64,000 bases of DNA from Chamaea fasciata (Eukaryota > Chordata > Aves > Passeriformes > Sylviidae): positions 96,700,640 through 96,764,639 of the forward strand of contig JARCOQ010000001.1 of assembly GCA_029207755.1 (NCBI GenBank), given 5' to 3'. Below, piece by piece: positions 21,324-31,389 of this stretch (its first letter is position 1; the number at the start of each line of letters is the position of its first letter). The translations under genes were made by a program, and so were the position numbers. Below the pieces are notes generated by a model, which saw nothing but the letters and a program-made list of their open reading frames with translations, was not told the origin of the DNA and made no database searches.

Positions 21324-21997
21324 TGTCTTGGTTTAGGAAGACAGGTATCTGCTAGGTAAAATTACAATCAGAGGCTCTTTGGCAAAGATTTGGGAAATAG
21401 GAATAGCAGTTCTTTACTAGTATGTAATACAAAGCAAACAAACACAAAAAAAACTCCCCCCCCCACCAAACAACTACAGCATTAATGACAAACGACAACA
21501 GTACCAAGAACCTTGAGGGCTTTGTTTCACAAAACCCAGGGCAGTTTGGTTTCGGTGTCCCTGCAGGATCCTCAGAGCACCAAGCTGGAACAGTGGAAAA
21601 GTCCCGGGCTGGTAGCTGGGATGGCAGGGTGTCCCGGCAGGCAGGGGCAGGATGTCCCGGCAGCGCAGGGGGTGCAGGGTCACGCTGCAGCAAGAGGAGC
21701 AGCGCCGAAGAAGGTCGAAGGCGAGGCAGAATAGCGGCGGCCCAGCTTCTGCTCGGTGTGCTTTGCGGCGGCTGAGATCCTCGAGGAGCGGCCGACACGC
21801 GTCTCCCGAACGCCGGAAGCAGAAAAGCCCGCAGCTGCCTCAAGCTGTGTCTTTTACCTGCGTTATCTCCCCCTTCCACCTTTTGTCCATCTCTTTGTTT
21901 CAGCCAAGCACTCTCAAGTATCCAACACCCGGTCCCCTTGGCAACCCGTGGGGAAAAAATTCCCCAGAGAAAGAAGGAACAAACCCAACCCCCAACA
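21324..21997 (-). repeat. 5' LTR of copy 1
   Basis: 674 bp, TG...CA, with target duplication TATAC just outside. As the 5' LTR it should carry the promoter that drives the minus-strand provirus. The long frames inside it on both strands are shadows that recur in every LTR copy. Confidence 0.95.
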
Positions 21998-22254
21998 TAT
22001 ACTATGCTCAAGATTAAGCTAAGAGCTTTCTACAGCACTTGAACAATGTAGTGTTATCTGCTCAAGACTGAATTGGTTCTAACATGTCTGGTCTACGATT
22101 CATAGTATGGTGAAATACACACTACCCGTTTTCTATCCTGCCCCCTTCCCTCAAGGAAAAGTCAATTATTTAATTAACAGCTGGCTATTATGCTACAATT
22201 TCTTACTTCCTCAGCCACAGAGCTGCTAAACTTAGAAGGGCTTTTCTCTCCCCC
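21998..22254. other. 257-bp unique spacer between two head-to-head proviruses
   Basis: Genomic sequence between the two 5' LTRs. It contains one copy of each target duplication (TATAC at its left edge, CCCCC at its right edge), showing that the two insertions were independent. No gene seen. Confidence 0.9.
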
Positions 22255-23039
22255 TGTTGGGGGTTAGGTTTGTTCCTTCTTTCTCTAAAGAATTTTTTCC
22301 CCACAAGTTACCAAGGAGACCAAGTGTTGGATACTTGAGAGTACTTAACCAAAACAAAGAAGTGGACAAAAGTGGAAGGGGGAGATAACGCAAGTAAAAG
22401 ACAAAGCTTGAGGCAGCTGCGTGCTTTTCTTTTTTTTTCCGGCGTTCGGGGAGATGTGTGTCTGCCGCTCCTCGAGGAGCTCAGCCGCCGCAAAGCACGC
22501 CGAGGGAAGAACGGCTGTTGCTGGCTGGAGAAGTTTCACTGTGGCCAAAAGGATCCAGTCCTGGGAAATCTACTATCACCAGTTCGGCCTGAATCCGGAG
22601 TTTTCCCGGCCACCCGCGGGGAGCTGGTCCAGGCCCTGCCTCGCCTTCGGCTTCTTCAGCGCTGCTCGTCTTGCTACAGCGTGACCCTGCACCCCCTGCG
22701 CTGCCGGGACATCCTGTCCCTGCCTGCCGGGACACCCTGCCTTCCCAGCTACAAGCCCGGGACTTTTCCACTGTTTCAGCTTGGTGCTCTGAGGATCCTG
22801 CAGGGACGCCGAAACCAAACTGCCCTGGGTTTTGTGAAACAAAGCCCTCAAGGTTCTTGGTACTGTTGTCGTTTGTCATTAATGCTGTAGTTGTTTGGTG
22901 GGGGGGGGGAGTTTTTGGTGTTTGTTTGCTTTGTATTACATACTAGTAAAGAACTGCTATTCCTATTTCCCAAATCTTTGCCAAAGAGCCTCTGATTGTA
23001 ATTTTACCTGGCAGATACCTGTCTTCCCAAACCAAGACA
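22255..23039 (+). repeat. 5' LTR of copy 2
   Basis: 785 bp, starts TGTTGGGGG and ends CCAAGACA. It contains the ~110-bp U3 segment (within about 22505-22650) missing from copy 1. Confidence 0.95.
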
Positions 23040-23044
23040 GATTT

Positions 23045-23062
23045 TGGCGCCCAACGTGCGGC
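23045..23062 (+). promoter_or_regulatory. primer-binding site of copy 2 (tRNA-Lys-like)
   Basis: TGGCGCCCAACGTGCGGC starts 5 nt after the LTR. One base differs from the usual tRNA-Lys(1,2) complement. Confidence 0.8.
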
Positions 23063-23166
23063 TTGAGGGCACTGAGAAAAGAAAAGCAAAGAGAAATAGC
23101 AGTTCTTAACTAACCTAGTACTTTCTTTTGTGTGCGTTGGATATAAAAACCTCATTAGGCAGCATC

Positions 23167-24958
23167 ATGTGGTCTAACTTAGCCTGGTTTGGGTGGCATG
23201 TGGTTGTGGCTGTATTCCTTCCATTTGCAGGCCCTTATCTAAACATGGGCCCTATAACTAAGGCTACTGTGACTGTCATCCAGTTTATTTTATGGCTTAA
23301 TAAGGTGAAGAACTCATGGATTTTTTATTTCCTCTGGAAAGCAGGCACATGGATTCAGGGCTATCATACACTAACTGTGTGTTTTTGGAGTTACTTTAAC
23401 AATGGTACCTACTGTGAGGAAATGACACCGGGAGAGGTTTTTTTTTTCCCAACCCTTTACCCACCTCTTTGGGTCTGCCCCACCAGTTTTTGAAGGGTTT
23501 AAATACTCTCTGAATGCTAATGATATCATACAATGGCTGGTGCTGCTAATATGCGTATTCTATTTAACATTCAGAGATAAGGGAAGATTGGCCTGGATAA
23601 CCACCCTGATACCTACCCCACAGAATAGGGATGATACCCCAGAGCCTGACTCTGCCCCACAGCCTGCCTCAGAAAGGACCCACCCGGATTGGGTTGAGGT
23701 TCTGGTAAAAGAGATGCATGAGATGAGCCAGATGCTGAAAGAGTACATTTCCCCAGCTCATGAAAAACCCTCCTCCTGCCCCGAGAAGGCAGAGACTGAT
23801 AGTGCAGCAGTGGAACCCACAAACGTTACAACTGTCCAAGTTCCAGCTGAACCACAAGGGCAGTCACAGCCAGCAGCAGTCGCCCCTGTGGAAACAAGGA
23901 AGTGTAAAGTGAAATCGTCAGATCCTAGTATTAAAGATAAAAAAGGAGGGTCCTCACAGTCCACAGAAGAGCCACAGGTTGAGATCATCACTGAGTCCCT
24001 GACGTATGAAAGTCTACGTAATCTGCAAAAAGATATTGTACGATGAGGACGTGAGGCTTATACAGCCTGGCTACTTCGAGTCTGGGACCTTATGGGTACA
24101 GGTGTGCAACTGGATAGTGCTGAAGCAAGGAATTTGGGACCCTTGACCCAAGACTCAGGTATAAATCAGGTATTTGTAAGAGAGCAAAAGCCCCTTCCTC
24201 TTTGGGAACGACTTCTAATGAGTGTGAGAGAGAGATTTGTCCACAGAGACAGAATGCAAGAGCACAACAATAGAATGCGATGGAAGACCCTAAAAGAAGG
24301 AATCCAACGGTTGAGAGAAGTGGCAGTATTGGAAGTACTTTTTGGGAGGACCGGACAGCATGATAATGACCCCGACAAGGTTAAATGCACAGGGCACATG
24401 TTGTAGAATCTGGCAACTCATGGACCATCTCAATACGCCACATTCATCGCGACAATTAATGCCGAGGATAACCGAGAGACAGTGGGTTCTGTTGCCAACA
24501 AGCTCAGAAATTATGAAAGTATGATCAGTGACCCAATGCAGGCTCATGTCTCTGCGGTGGTGAAGGAACTCAAAGAGGAAATGAGGGAAATGAGAGAGGA
24601 GATGAGAAAGAACAGTTCCCATGTAGCACCGGTGCGAGTCACAGGCCCCAGAATCAGAGCCCAACATCCCCCAGCGAAAGAGAGAGAGTACACCCCTCGA
24701 GCTGACCTGTGGGTTTATCTGCGGGACCATGGGGAGGACATGGGAGCGTGGCATGGAAAACCTACTTCTGTCCTGGCAGCACGGGTACGTGAGCTCAAGG
24801 AGAGAAACACTAACAGAGAGAGTTCCACTAGAATGAAGGTAGCCTCAGCCTCCCATGAGCAAGCTGCTAGGTATTACGAAGGTGAGAATTCTGTGTCAGA
24901 TTCCCTCGAAGGAACCTCTACCATGTATGTCCAAGAGGGGAATAATAACCAGTGCTAG
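23167..24958 (+). pseudogene. gag remnant of copy 2
   Basis: It aligns along its length with copy 1 gag, from the equivalent ATG at 23167. Breaks: a +1 length change in a T run near 23438-23447; TGA at 24044 where copy 1 has Arg CGA; and TAG at 24404 where copy 1 has Trp. The signal-anchor region, linker, capsid-like region and coiled coil are all recognisable. It ends at the same UAG (24956-24958) in the same hairpin as copy 1. Not expected to make full Gag. Confidence 0.9.
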
Positions 24959-24976
24959 AGGGGCCCTGCCTCTAGC
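24954..24976 (+). promoter_or_regulatory. conserved gag UAG hairpin, copy 2
   Basis: Identical 8-bp arms and 7-nt loop to copy 1, despite the decay of the flanking reading frames. Confidence 0.55.
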
Positions 24977-27900
24977 CAGGAAGAGGCACGGGAAAATCGA
25001 GTTTTTTAGACTGTGTGGATTCGATGGCCTGGCACATCAGAGCCACAAAAATATGAAGCTTTGGTAGATACTGGGTCGCAGTGTACTCTAATGCCATCGG
25101 GACATGTGGGGGCAGAACCTATTTCCATTGCCGAAGTGACGTGGGGATCACAGGAATTGACTCTGGTTGAAGCCGAGGTGAGCCTGACCGAAAAGGAGTG
25201 GCAAAAACTTCTGATTGTGACCGGCCCAGAGGCTCCATGTATTCTGGGCATAGACTTCCTCAAGAATAGATATTATAAAGACCCTAAAGGACTCAGATGG
25301 GCTTTTGGAATAGCTGCTGTGGAGACAGAGAACATTAAGCAGTTGAACACCTTGCCAGGACTATCAGAGAACCCATCTGCAGTGGGACTCCTGAAAGTAA
25401 AAGAACAACAAGTACCTGTTGTCACCTCGACAGTGCACCGTTGGCAGTATCGGACAAATCGAGACGCCGTGATCCCCATCCACAAGATGATCCGTGAGCT
25501 AGAAAGCCAAGGGGTGGTCAGCAAAACCCACTCACCCTTCAACAGCCCCATCTGGCCTGTGCGCAAGTCTAATAGAGAATGAAGAATAACTGTAGACTAT
25601 CGTGCATTGAATGAAGTGACTCCACCGCTGAGCGCTGCTGTGCCGGACATGCTGAAACTTCAGTACGAGCTGGAGTCCAAGGCAGCGAAGTGGTATGCCA
25701 CTATTGACATTGCCAATGCATTTTTCTCCATTCCTCTGGCTGCAGAATGCAGGCCTCAGTTTGCTTTCACCTGGAGAGGCGTGCAGTACACCTGGAACCA
25801 GCTGCCCCAGGGGTAAAAACACAGCCCCACCATCTGCCATGGGCTGATCCAGGCTGCACTGGAGAAGAGTGAAGCTCCAGAACATCTACAGTACATCGAT
25901 GACATCATTGTGTGAGGAAAGACTGCAGCTGAAGTGTTCGAAAAAGGAGAGAGGATCATCCAGATTCTGCTGAAAGCCGGGTTTGCCATCAAAAAGAGCA
26001 AAGTCAAGGGACCTGCTCGAGAGATCCAGTTCCTAGGAGTAAAGTGGCAAGATGGACGGCGGCAGATCCCCACTGAGGTCATTGATAAGATCACAGCAAT
26101 GTGTCCACCGACCAGCAAAAAGGAAACACAAGCTTTCCTAGGAGCCATAAGTTTTTGGAGGATGCACATTCCTGAGTATAGTCAGATCGTGAGCCCTCTC
26201 TACCTGGTTACCCGCAAGAAGAACAATTTCCACTGGGGCCCTGAACAGCAACAAGCCTTTGCCCAGATCAAGCAGGATATTGCTCATGCAGTAGCCCTTG
26301 GCCCAGTCAGGACAGGACCAGATGTGAAGAATGTGCTTTATTCTGCAGCCGAGAACAACAGTTTGTCCTGGAGCCTTTGGCAGAAGGTGCCAGGGGAGAC
26401 CCGAGGCCGACCACTGGGATTCTGGAGTCGAAGTTACAGAGGATCTGAAGCCAACTACACTCCCACAGAGAAGGAGATCTTAGACGCCTATGAAGGAGTT
26501 CAAGCCGCCTCAGAAGTGATTGGCACAGAAGCACAACTCCTCTTGGCACCCTGACTACCAGTGCTGGAGTAGATGTTTAAAGGAAAGGCTCCCTCCACGC
26601 ACCATGCCACCGATGCCACATGGAGCAAATGGACTGCCCTCATCACACAGCGTGCCCGTATTGGAAACCCAAATCGCCCTGGAATTTTGGAGATAATTAC
26701 AAACTGGCCGGAAGGAGAAAACTTCGGTCTCACGGACGAAGAGGAGCAGGAACAAGAGACACGGGCTGAAGAAGCTCCTCCGTACAACCAACTGCCAGCA
26801 GAAGACACACACTACTTTTTTTTCACTGACGGTTCCTGTCGCATCATGGGAATGAACCGTAAGTAGAAAGCAGCCGTATGGAGCCCCACACGACAGGTTG
26901 CAGAAGCCACTGAAAGAGAAGGGGGATCAAGTCAGCTTGCTGAACTCAAAGCTGTTCAATTAGCCCTTGACATTGCTGAAAGAGAGAAGTGGCCAAAGCT
27001 CTACCTCTACACTGATTCGTGGATGGTAGCCAATGCTCTGTGGGGCTGGCTGGAAAGGTGGAAAAAGGCCAACTGGAAGCGTAGAAGAAAACCAATCTGG
27101 GCTGCTGATGAATGGAAGGACGTTGCCACTTGTGTAGTGAAGCTGCCTGTGAAAGTCCGCCATGTAGATGCCCATGTTCCCAATAGTCGGGCTAACGAAG
27201 AACACCAAAACAACAAGCAAGTAGATCAGGCTGCCAAGATAAAAGTGTCAAAGATAGATTTAGATTGGCAACACAAGGGAGAGTTGTTCCTAACCCGATA
27301 GGCCGATGATGCCTCAGGTCATCAGGGCAGAGATGCCACCTATAAGTGGGCCCGAGACCGAAGGGTAAATTTAACCATGGACAGTATTTCTCAGGTTATC
27401 CATGACTGTGAGACATGTGCTGCAATCAAGCAAGCCAAGCAGGTGAAGCCCTTATGGTATGGTGGGCGGTAGTCCAAATATAAATATGGGAAAGCCTGGC
27501 AGATTGACTACATCACCCTTCCCCAAACCCGCCAGGGGAAGCGTTATGTGCTAACCATAGTGGAAGCCACCACTGGATGGTTGGAGACCTACCCTGTGCC
27601 TCATGCTACTGCCTGGAACACCATCCTGGGCCTGGAAAAACAAGTCCTGTAGAGACATGGCACCCCTGAGAAAATAGAGTCAAACAATGGGACCCATTTC
27701 AAGAATAGTCTTATAAGCACCTGGGCTAGAGAACATGGCATTGAGTGGGTATACCATATTCCTTATCATGCACCAGCGGCCGGGAAAGTTGAACAGTGCA
27801 ATGGCCTGCTTAAAACTACCTTGAAGGCACTAGGTAGAAGAGCCTTCAAGAATTGGGATATTAATTTAGCAAAAGCCACCTGGTTGGTGAACACTCGAGG

Positions 27901-28114
27901 TTCCACCAACCGAGCAAGTCCTGCCCAATCTGAGCCCTTGCAAAAGACAGACAGAGATAAGGTTCCAGTGGTACACATGAGAGGTATGCTAGGAAAAACT
28001 GTTTGGATTAATCCTGCCTCCAGCAAAGACAATCCCATCCGTGGGGTTGTCTTCGCTCAGAGACCAGCGAAGGATACCTCAAGGAGACCTTGTTTGGGGG
28101 TGAACTACCCATGA
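24959..28114 (+). pseudogene. pro-pol remnant of copy 2
   Basis: It matches copy 1 pro-pol throughout: protease D-T-G-S, RT Y-I-D-D (codons near 25894-25905), RNase H and integrase are all identifiable. Nine in-frame stops are seen at about 25580, 25814, 25913, 26552, 26570, 26864, 27299, 27470 and 27650. Eight replace Trp codons and one replaces Arg CGA. The second catalytic Asp of the integrase reads Asn (GAC to AAC, about 27683), and the residue after the catalytic Glu reads Gln for Arg. A ~45-bp deletion with a few filler bases near 28060 removes part of the integrase C-terminal tail. Non-functional. Confidence 0.92.
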
Positions 28115-28186
28115 CAATGTGGCTGTATCCATATTTGCATATATATATGTATTTTTAACAGTTAAAACTCAATGTAATATGTTGGT

Positions 28187-28212
28187 ATAGAAAAAAAATT
28201 CGGGGTGGATAA
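28187..28212 (+). promoter_or_regulatory. polypurine tract region of copy 2
   Basis: GAAAAAAAATTCGGGGTGG and then ATAA immediately precede the 3' LTR start at 28213, matching copy 1. Confidence 0.7.
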
Positions 28213-28996
28213 TGTTGGGGGTTAGGTTTGTTCCTTCTTTCTCTAAAGAATTTTTTCCCCACAAGTTACCAAAGAGACCAAGTGTTGGATACTTGAGAGT
28301 ACTTAACCGAAACAAAGACGTGGACAAAAGTAGAAGGGGGAGATAACGCAAGTAAAAGACAAAGCTTGAGGCAGCTGTGTGCTGTTCTTTTTCTTTCCGG
28401 CATTTGGGGAGATGCGTGTCTGCCGCTCCTTGAGGAGCTCAGCTGCCGCAAAGCACGCCGAGGGAAGAACGGCTGTTGCTGGCTGGAGAAGTTTCACTGT
28501 GGCCAAAAGGATCCAGTCCTGGGAAATCTACTATCACCAGTTCGGCCTGAATCCGGAGTTTTCCCGGCCACCCGCGGGGAGCTAGTCCAGGCCCTGCCTC
28601 GTCTTCGGCTTCTTCGGCGCTGCTCATCTTGCTACAGCGTGACCCTGCACCCCCTGCGCTGCCGGGACATCCTGTCCCTGCCTGCCGGGACACCCTGCCA
28701 TCCCAGCTACCAGCCTGGGACTTTTCCACTGTTTCAGCTTGGTGCTCTGAGGATCCTGCAGGGACACCGAAACCAAACTGCCCTGGGTTTTGTGAAACAA
28801 AGCCCTCAAGGTTCTTGGTACTGTTGTCGTTTGTCATTAATGCTGTAGTTGTTTGGTGGGGGGGGGAGTTTTTGGTGTTTGTTTGCTTTGTATTACATAC
28901 TAGTAAAGAACTGCTATTCCTATTTCCCAAATCTTTGCCAAAGAGCCTCTGATTGTAATTTTACCTGGCAGATACCTGTCTTCCCAAACCAAGACA
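28213..28996 (+). repeat. 3' LTR of copy 2
   Basis: 784 bp, TG...CA, followed by the target duplication CCCCC. Confidence 0.95.
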
Positions 28997-29001
28997 CCCC
29001 C

Positions 29002-30639
29002 TTTGCCTCTTTTTATATTATTTCCTGATCCTGAAACTTCAGCAGGAGTGCAGCCACTTACAAAAATGACAGATTTGCATCCAAATCTTGAACCACCAAG
29101 GGTCTATTTCTCAGTAAAATAAATGTTTGTAACAGCTTTCCTTACTCTAAACAACCCAAACCTTTTCTAGACTTTATTGGAAACAGTTCTTATTTGGTCA
29201 TTAATCCCACTGTTTCAAATAGAGAAGAGCTGAGGATTAGGTACATATGGATCTGATTCCATCTCTATGAAAGAAGTCAGTTACCCACCAGCCCGTTTAA
29301 GAAGGAGTGAAAGGACTGAGCAGCTAAACAAGTTCATTGGATCAATTTTTTGTCAGCAGTGAATGGGGAGGAAGAGATGAGAGAAATCCACTCCATGCTT
29401 GCTTTTCTATGTTAGAATTTTAGAGTTAAAGGCTGAAGACAGAAATCCTCAGAGTTGCATTGAGCTGAAAAATGTTTAAGTTGATCACCAACTTATATTC
29501 CTGTGATCTAGAAGGGACTAATTATTCTAAGAATGAAAGTATTTAAGTGATCCTTTAGTATTAAAAGTGATGGACTTATTTACACTACCTTATAGACCCA
29601 TACTAGTGTGTGATTGAGTTACATTACCAAACACTTCTACTGTTTTATCACATAAATAAACACACACCTCAGACATTCTGGTGGTGTAGAAATATACATA
29701 TGCCAAATGGTATCACATTCCCTAATGCATCTATGCTTTTATTGAGATAAATAATGTTTTGTACGTAACTTGAGAACTTTGAAGTTTTCTTTATAATAGG
29801 TTTTGAAAAAATATAAAGAAGACGCATCTAGTCTTTTTTTTTTAAAATTTTATGCTTAAAAGTAACTGACACACTTAAGAAAATTAATTAGCTATTGTTA
29901 CTTTTTTTCTTTATTCCTTTGATAAAGAACACTTTGTTTTATTTTACTGTTGGTTACTATTATACATATTTTTGCATCACTTATTATTTTATTATCAGTA
30001 TCATTCTGGTCCTAATGAACATTGCAGTCAAGTCATTGTCCTCCTCAGCCTCTCTAACTGTAAGGTAGGAAAAAACCTAGGGTGTTTTGCAAAGTATTTT
30101 AAAATCCAAATGACCAGTAAGGTACAAAGTTTACTGATCTGCATAATTTAAATCTGTGGTTGGGATAATTGCGGAACTCCTGTTGAAGCCCTAACATTCA
30201 CTGGAGATCTGTATGATTGTTATGCATATACAGAAACATAGGAGAACAATCTCCTAGTTACAACTGTCAAATGATACCTTACTTACTGAAAGATGTGTAG
30301 CTCACTGTCCTGGGAAAATAGCAGGAGCAGGATGTGCATGCAGACAAAACCAGCAAGAATGGAGGGCAGATGGGAAACTCCTTGGTAGGGCAAAGGAATG
30401 ACTGGCAGAAAGGTCCTGAATGAGAAGGGTCAGAGTGAGCTGAAACCCTCAGAGGATGTGTAAAGACACTGCCTAATTTGGAAACCAGTGACAGTTTTTG
30501 TCACCACTGAGACAAGAATATCCCAAGACACAAAGGACATTGAGAAGATTTGGACCAAATCCAGCTGAAAAATGCATTTGAGGAGTTTAAAACACTTTTG
30601 ACAAAAGGAATGCGTATTTCAAGATAGCTTGGCAGCACT
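29002..30639. other. unique non-coding sequence
   Basis: AT-rich with no recognised gene or repeat. Confidence 0.5.
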
Positions 30640-30947
30640 AGTTCTCAAACTTAAGGAGTCCTAGTTCAACTTACCCAATGTGTAGATACGTTGTCAAGAA
30701 AATATGAAGTCATGCCGTCATGGGCTTAGACAACTGATTGGTTGGGATTTTAGCACGACCCAGCTTTTTGGCCAGTGATGGGTCTTCATTCAGGGTTGCA
30801 TGGGATTGGCTGGGGTTTCCTGCTTGGGTTCAAATCAATCCTACCATGGCTCACCCAGGGACTTGTTTACTTCTAGGTTGGTCAAGTTTGGGGATCTGTT
30901 GTGGCCAGATTTATTTTTGCAGCTACAGACTAGCTGCAACTGTGACA
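30640..30947 (-). repeat. 3' LTR of a decayed ERV, same family as the 3637 solo LTR
   Basis: On the minus strand it starts TGTCACAGTTGCAG just after a purine-rich AAAACGGGAGAAT. It shares ordered blocks with the LTR at 3637-3964: AACAAGTCCCT, CAGCCAATC, ATCACTGG, and ACCAATCAGTTGTCTA. The TATA/R/U5 end is too decayed to place, so the left limit is approximate. Confidence 0.7.
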
Positions 30948-30962
30948 ATTCTCCCGTTTTGT
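30948..30962 (-). promoter_or_regulatory. polypurine tract of the decayed ERV
   Basis: Minus strand AAAACGGGAGAAT directly before the LTR start, as expected for the plus-strand primer. Confidence 0.6.
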
Positions 30963-31389
30963 TTTATTAAAAAATGCACTGTTCTCTGTTATCTTACTTG
31001 CAAAGCCTCTTTGCAGACAGGATGACAAAAATAGTATGAGACTTATTTGAATGAGGCTTCCTACTCCACTTGACAAACTTAGCCCTCCCCAGCTAGCGAT
31101 GTATCTTATGTATTACTGGAGCTGCAGCACTCACATCTAGGAGCTGTCAGGCAAGATTACTAATAACAATTTTCAGGCTAGCATACCACAGACTAACTGC
31201 TTAGAAGTTCAAAAAGTACAACTTAACACTACAAACAAGAAACTATCAACTTTTAGAAACATCAGAAAAACCTAACAGAAAAAAAAATTGTAAACAGGAA
31301 AAACAATTTGTGAACAAATAAAATCTTTAAATAAATTGTTACTTTAAGAGTCTCAGATTTCTATGAGGTAGGTGCACAAGTTGTTTCAA

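Larger units (their letters stand above)
15437..21997 (-). mobile_element. ERV provirus copy 1, nearly intact, env-less
   Basis: A complete provirus on the minus strand: 5' LTR (21324-21997), PBS, gag, UAG, pro-pol, PPT, 3' LTR (15437-16110). The 5-bp target duplication TATAC is at 15432-15436 and 21998-22002. The LTRs differ at only three positions by eye (C/T, C/T, C/A), so the insertion is young. The pol is class III/spuma-like: it has D-T-G protease, Y-I-D-D RT, RNase H and an H-H-C-C/D-D-35-E integrase. There is no room for env, with about 140 bp between the end of the integrase region and the LTR. A 2-nt deletion near 16386 is the only break found in the coding region. Confidence 0.95.
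22255..28996 (+). mobile_element. ERV provirus copy 2, complete structure but G-to-A mutated
   Basis: A plus-strand provirus of the same family: 5' LTR 22255-23039, PBS, gag remnant, pol remnant, PPT, 3' LTR 28213-28996. The target duplication CCCCC is at 22250-22254 and 28997-29001. By eye the LTRs differ at about 20 sites plus small indels (roughly 2.5-3%), so it is older than copy 1. In the internal region, differences from copy 1 are dominated by G in copy 1 being A here on the coding strand, in GG or GA context. Confidence 0.95.

Noticed and set aside
24044..24046. The Arg CGA to TGA change in copy 2 gag as evidence of editing
   Set aside because: It is C-to-T at a CpG on the coding strand and is better explained by ordinary CpG decay; the Trp stops carry the editing argument.
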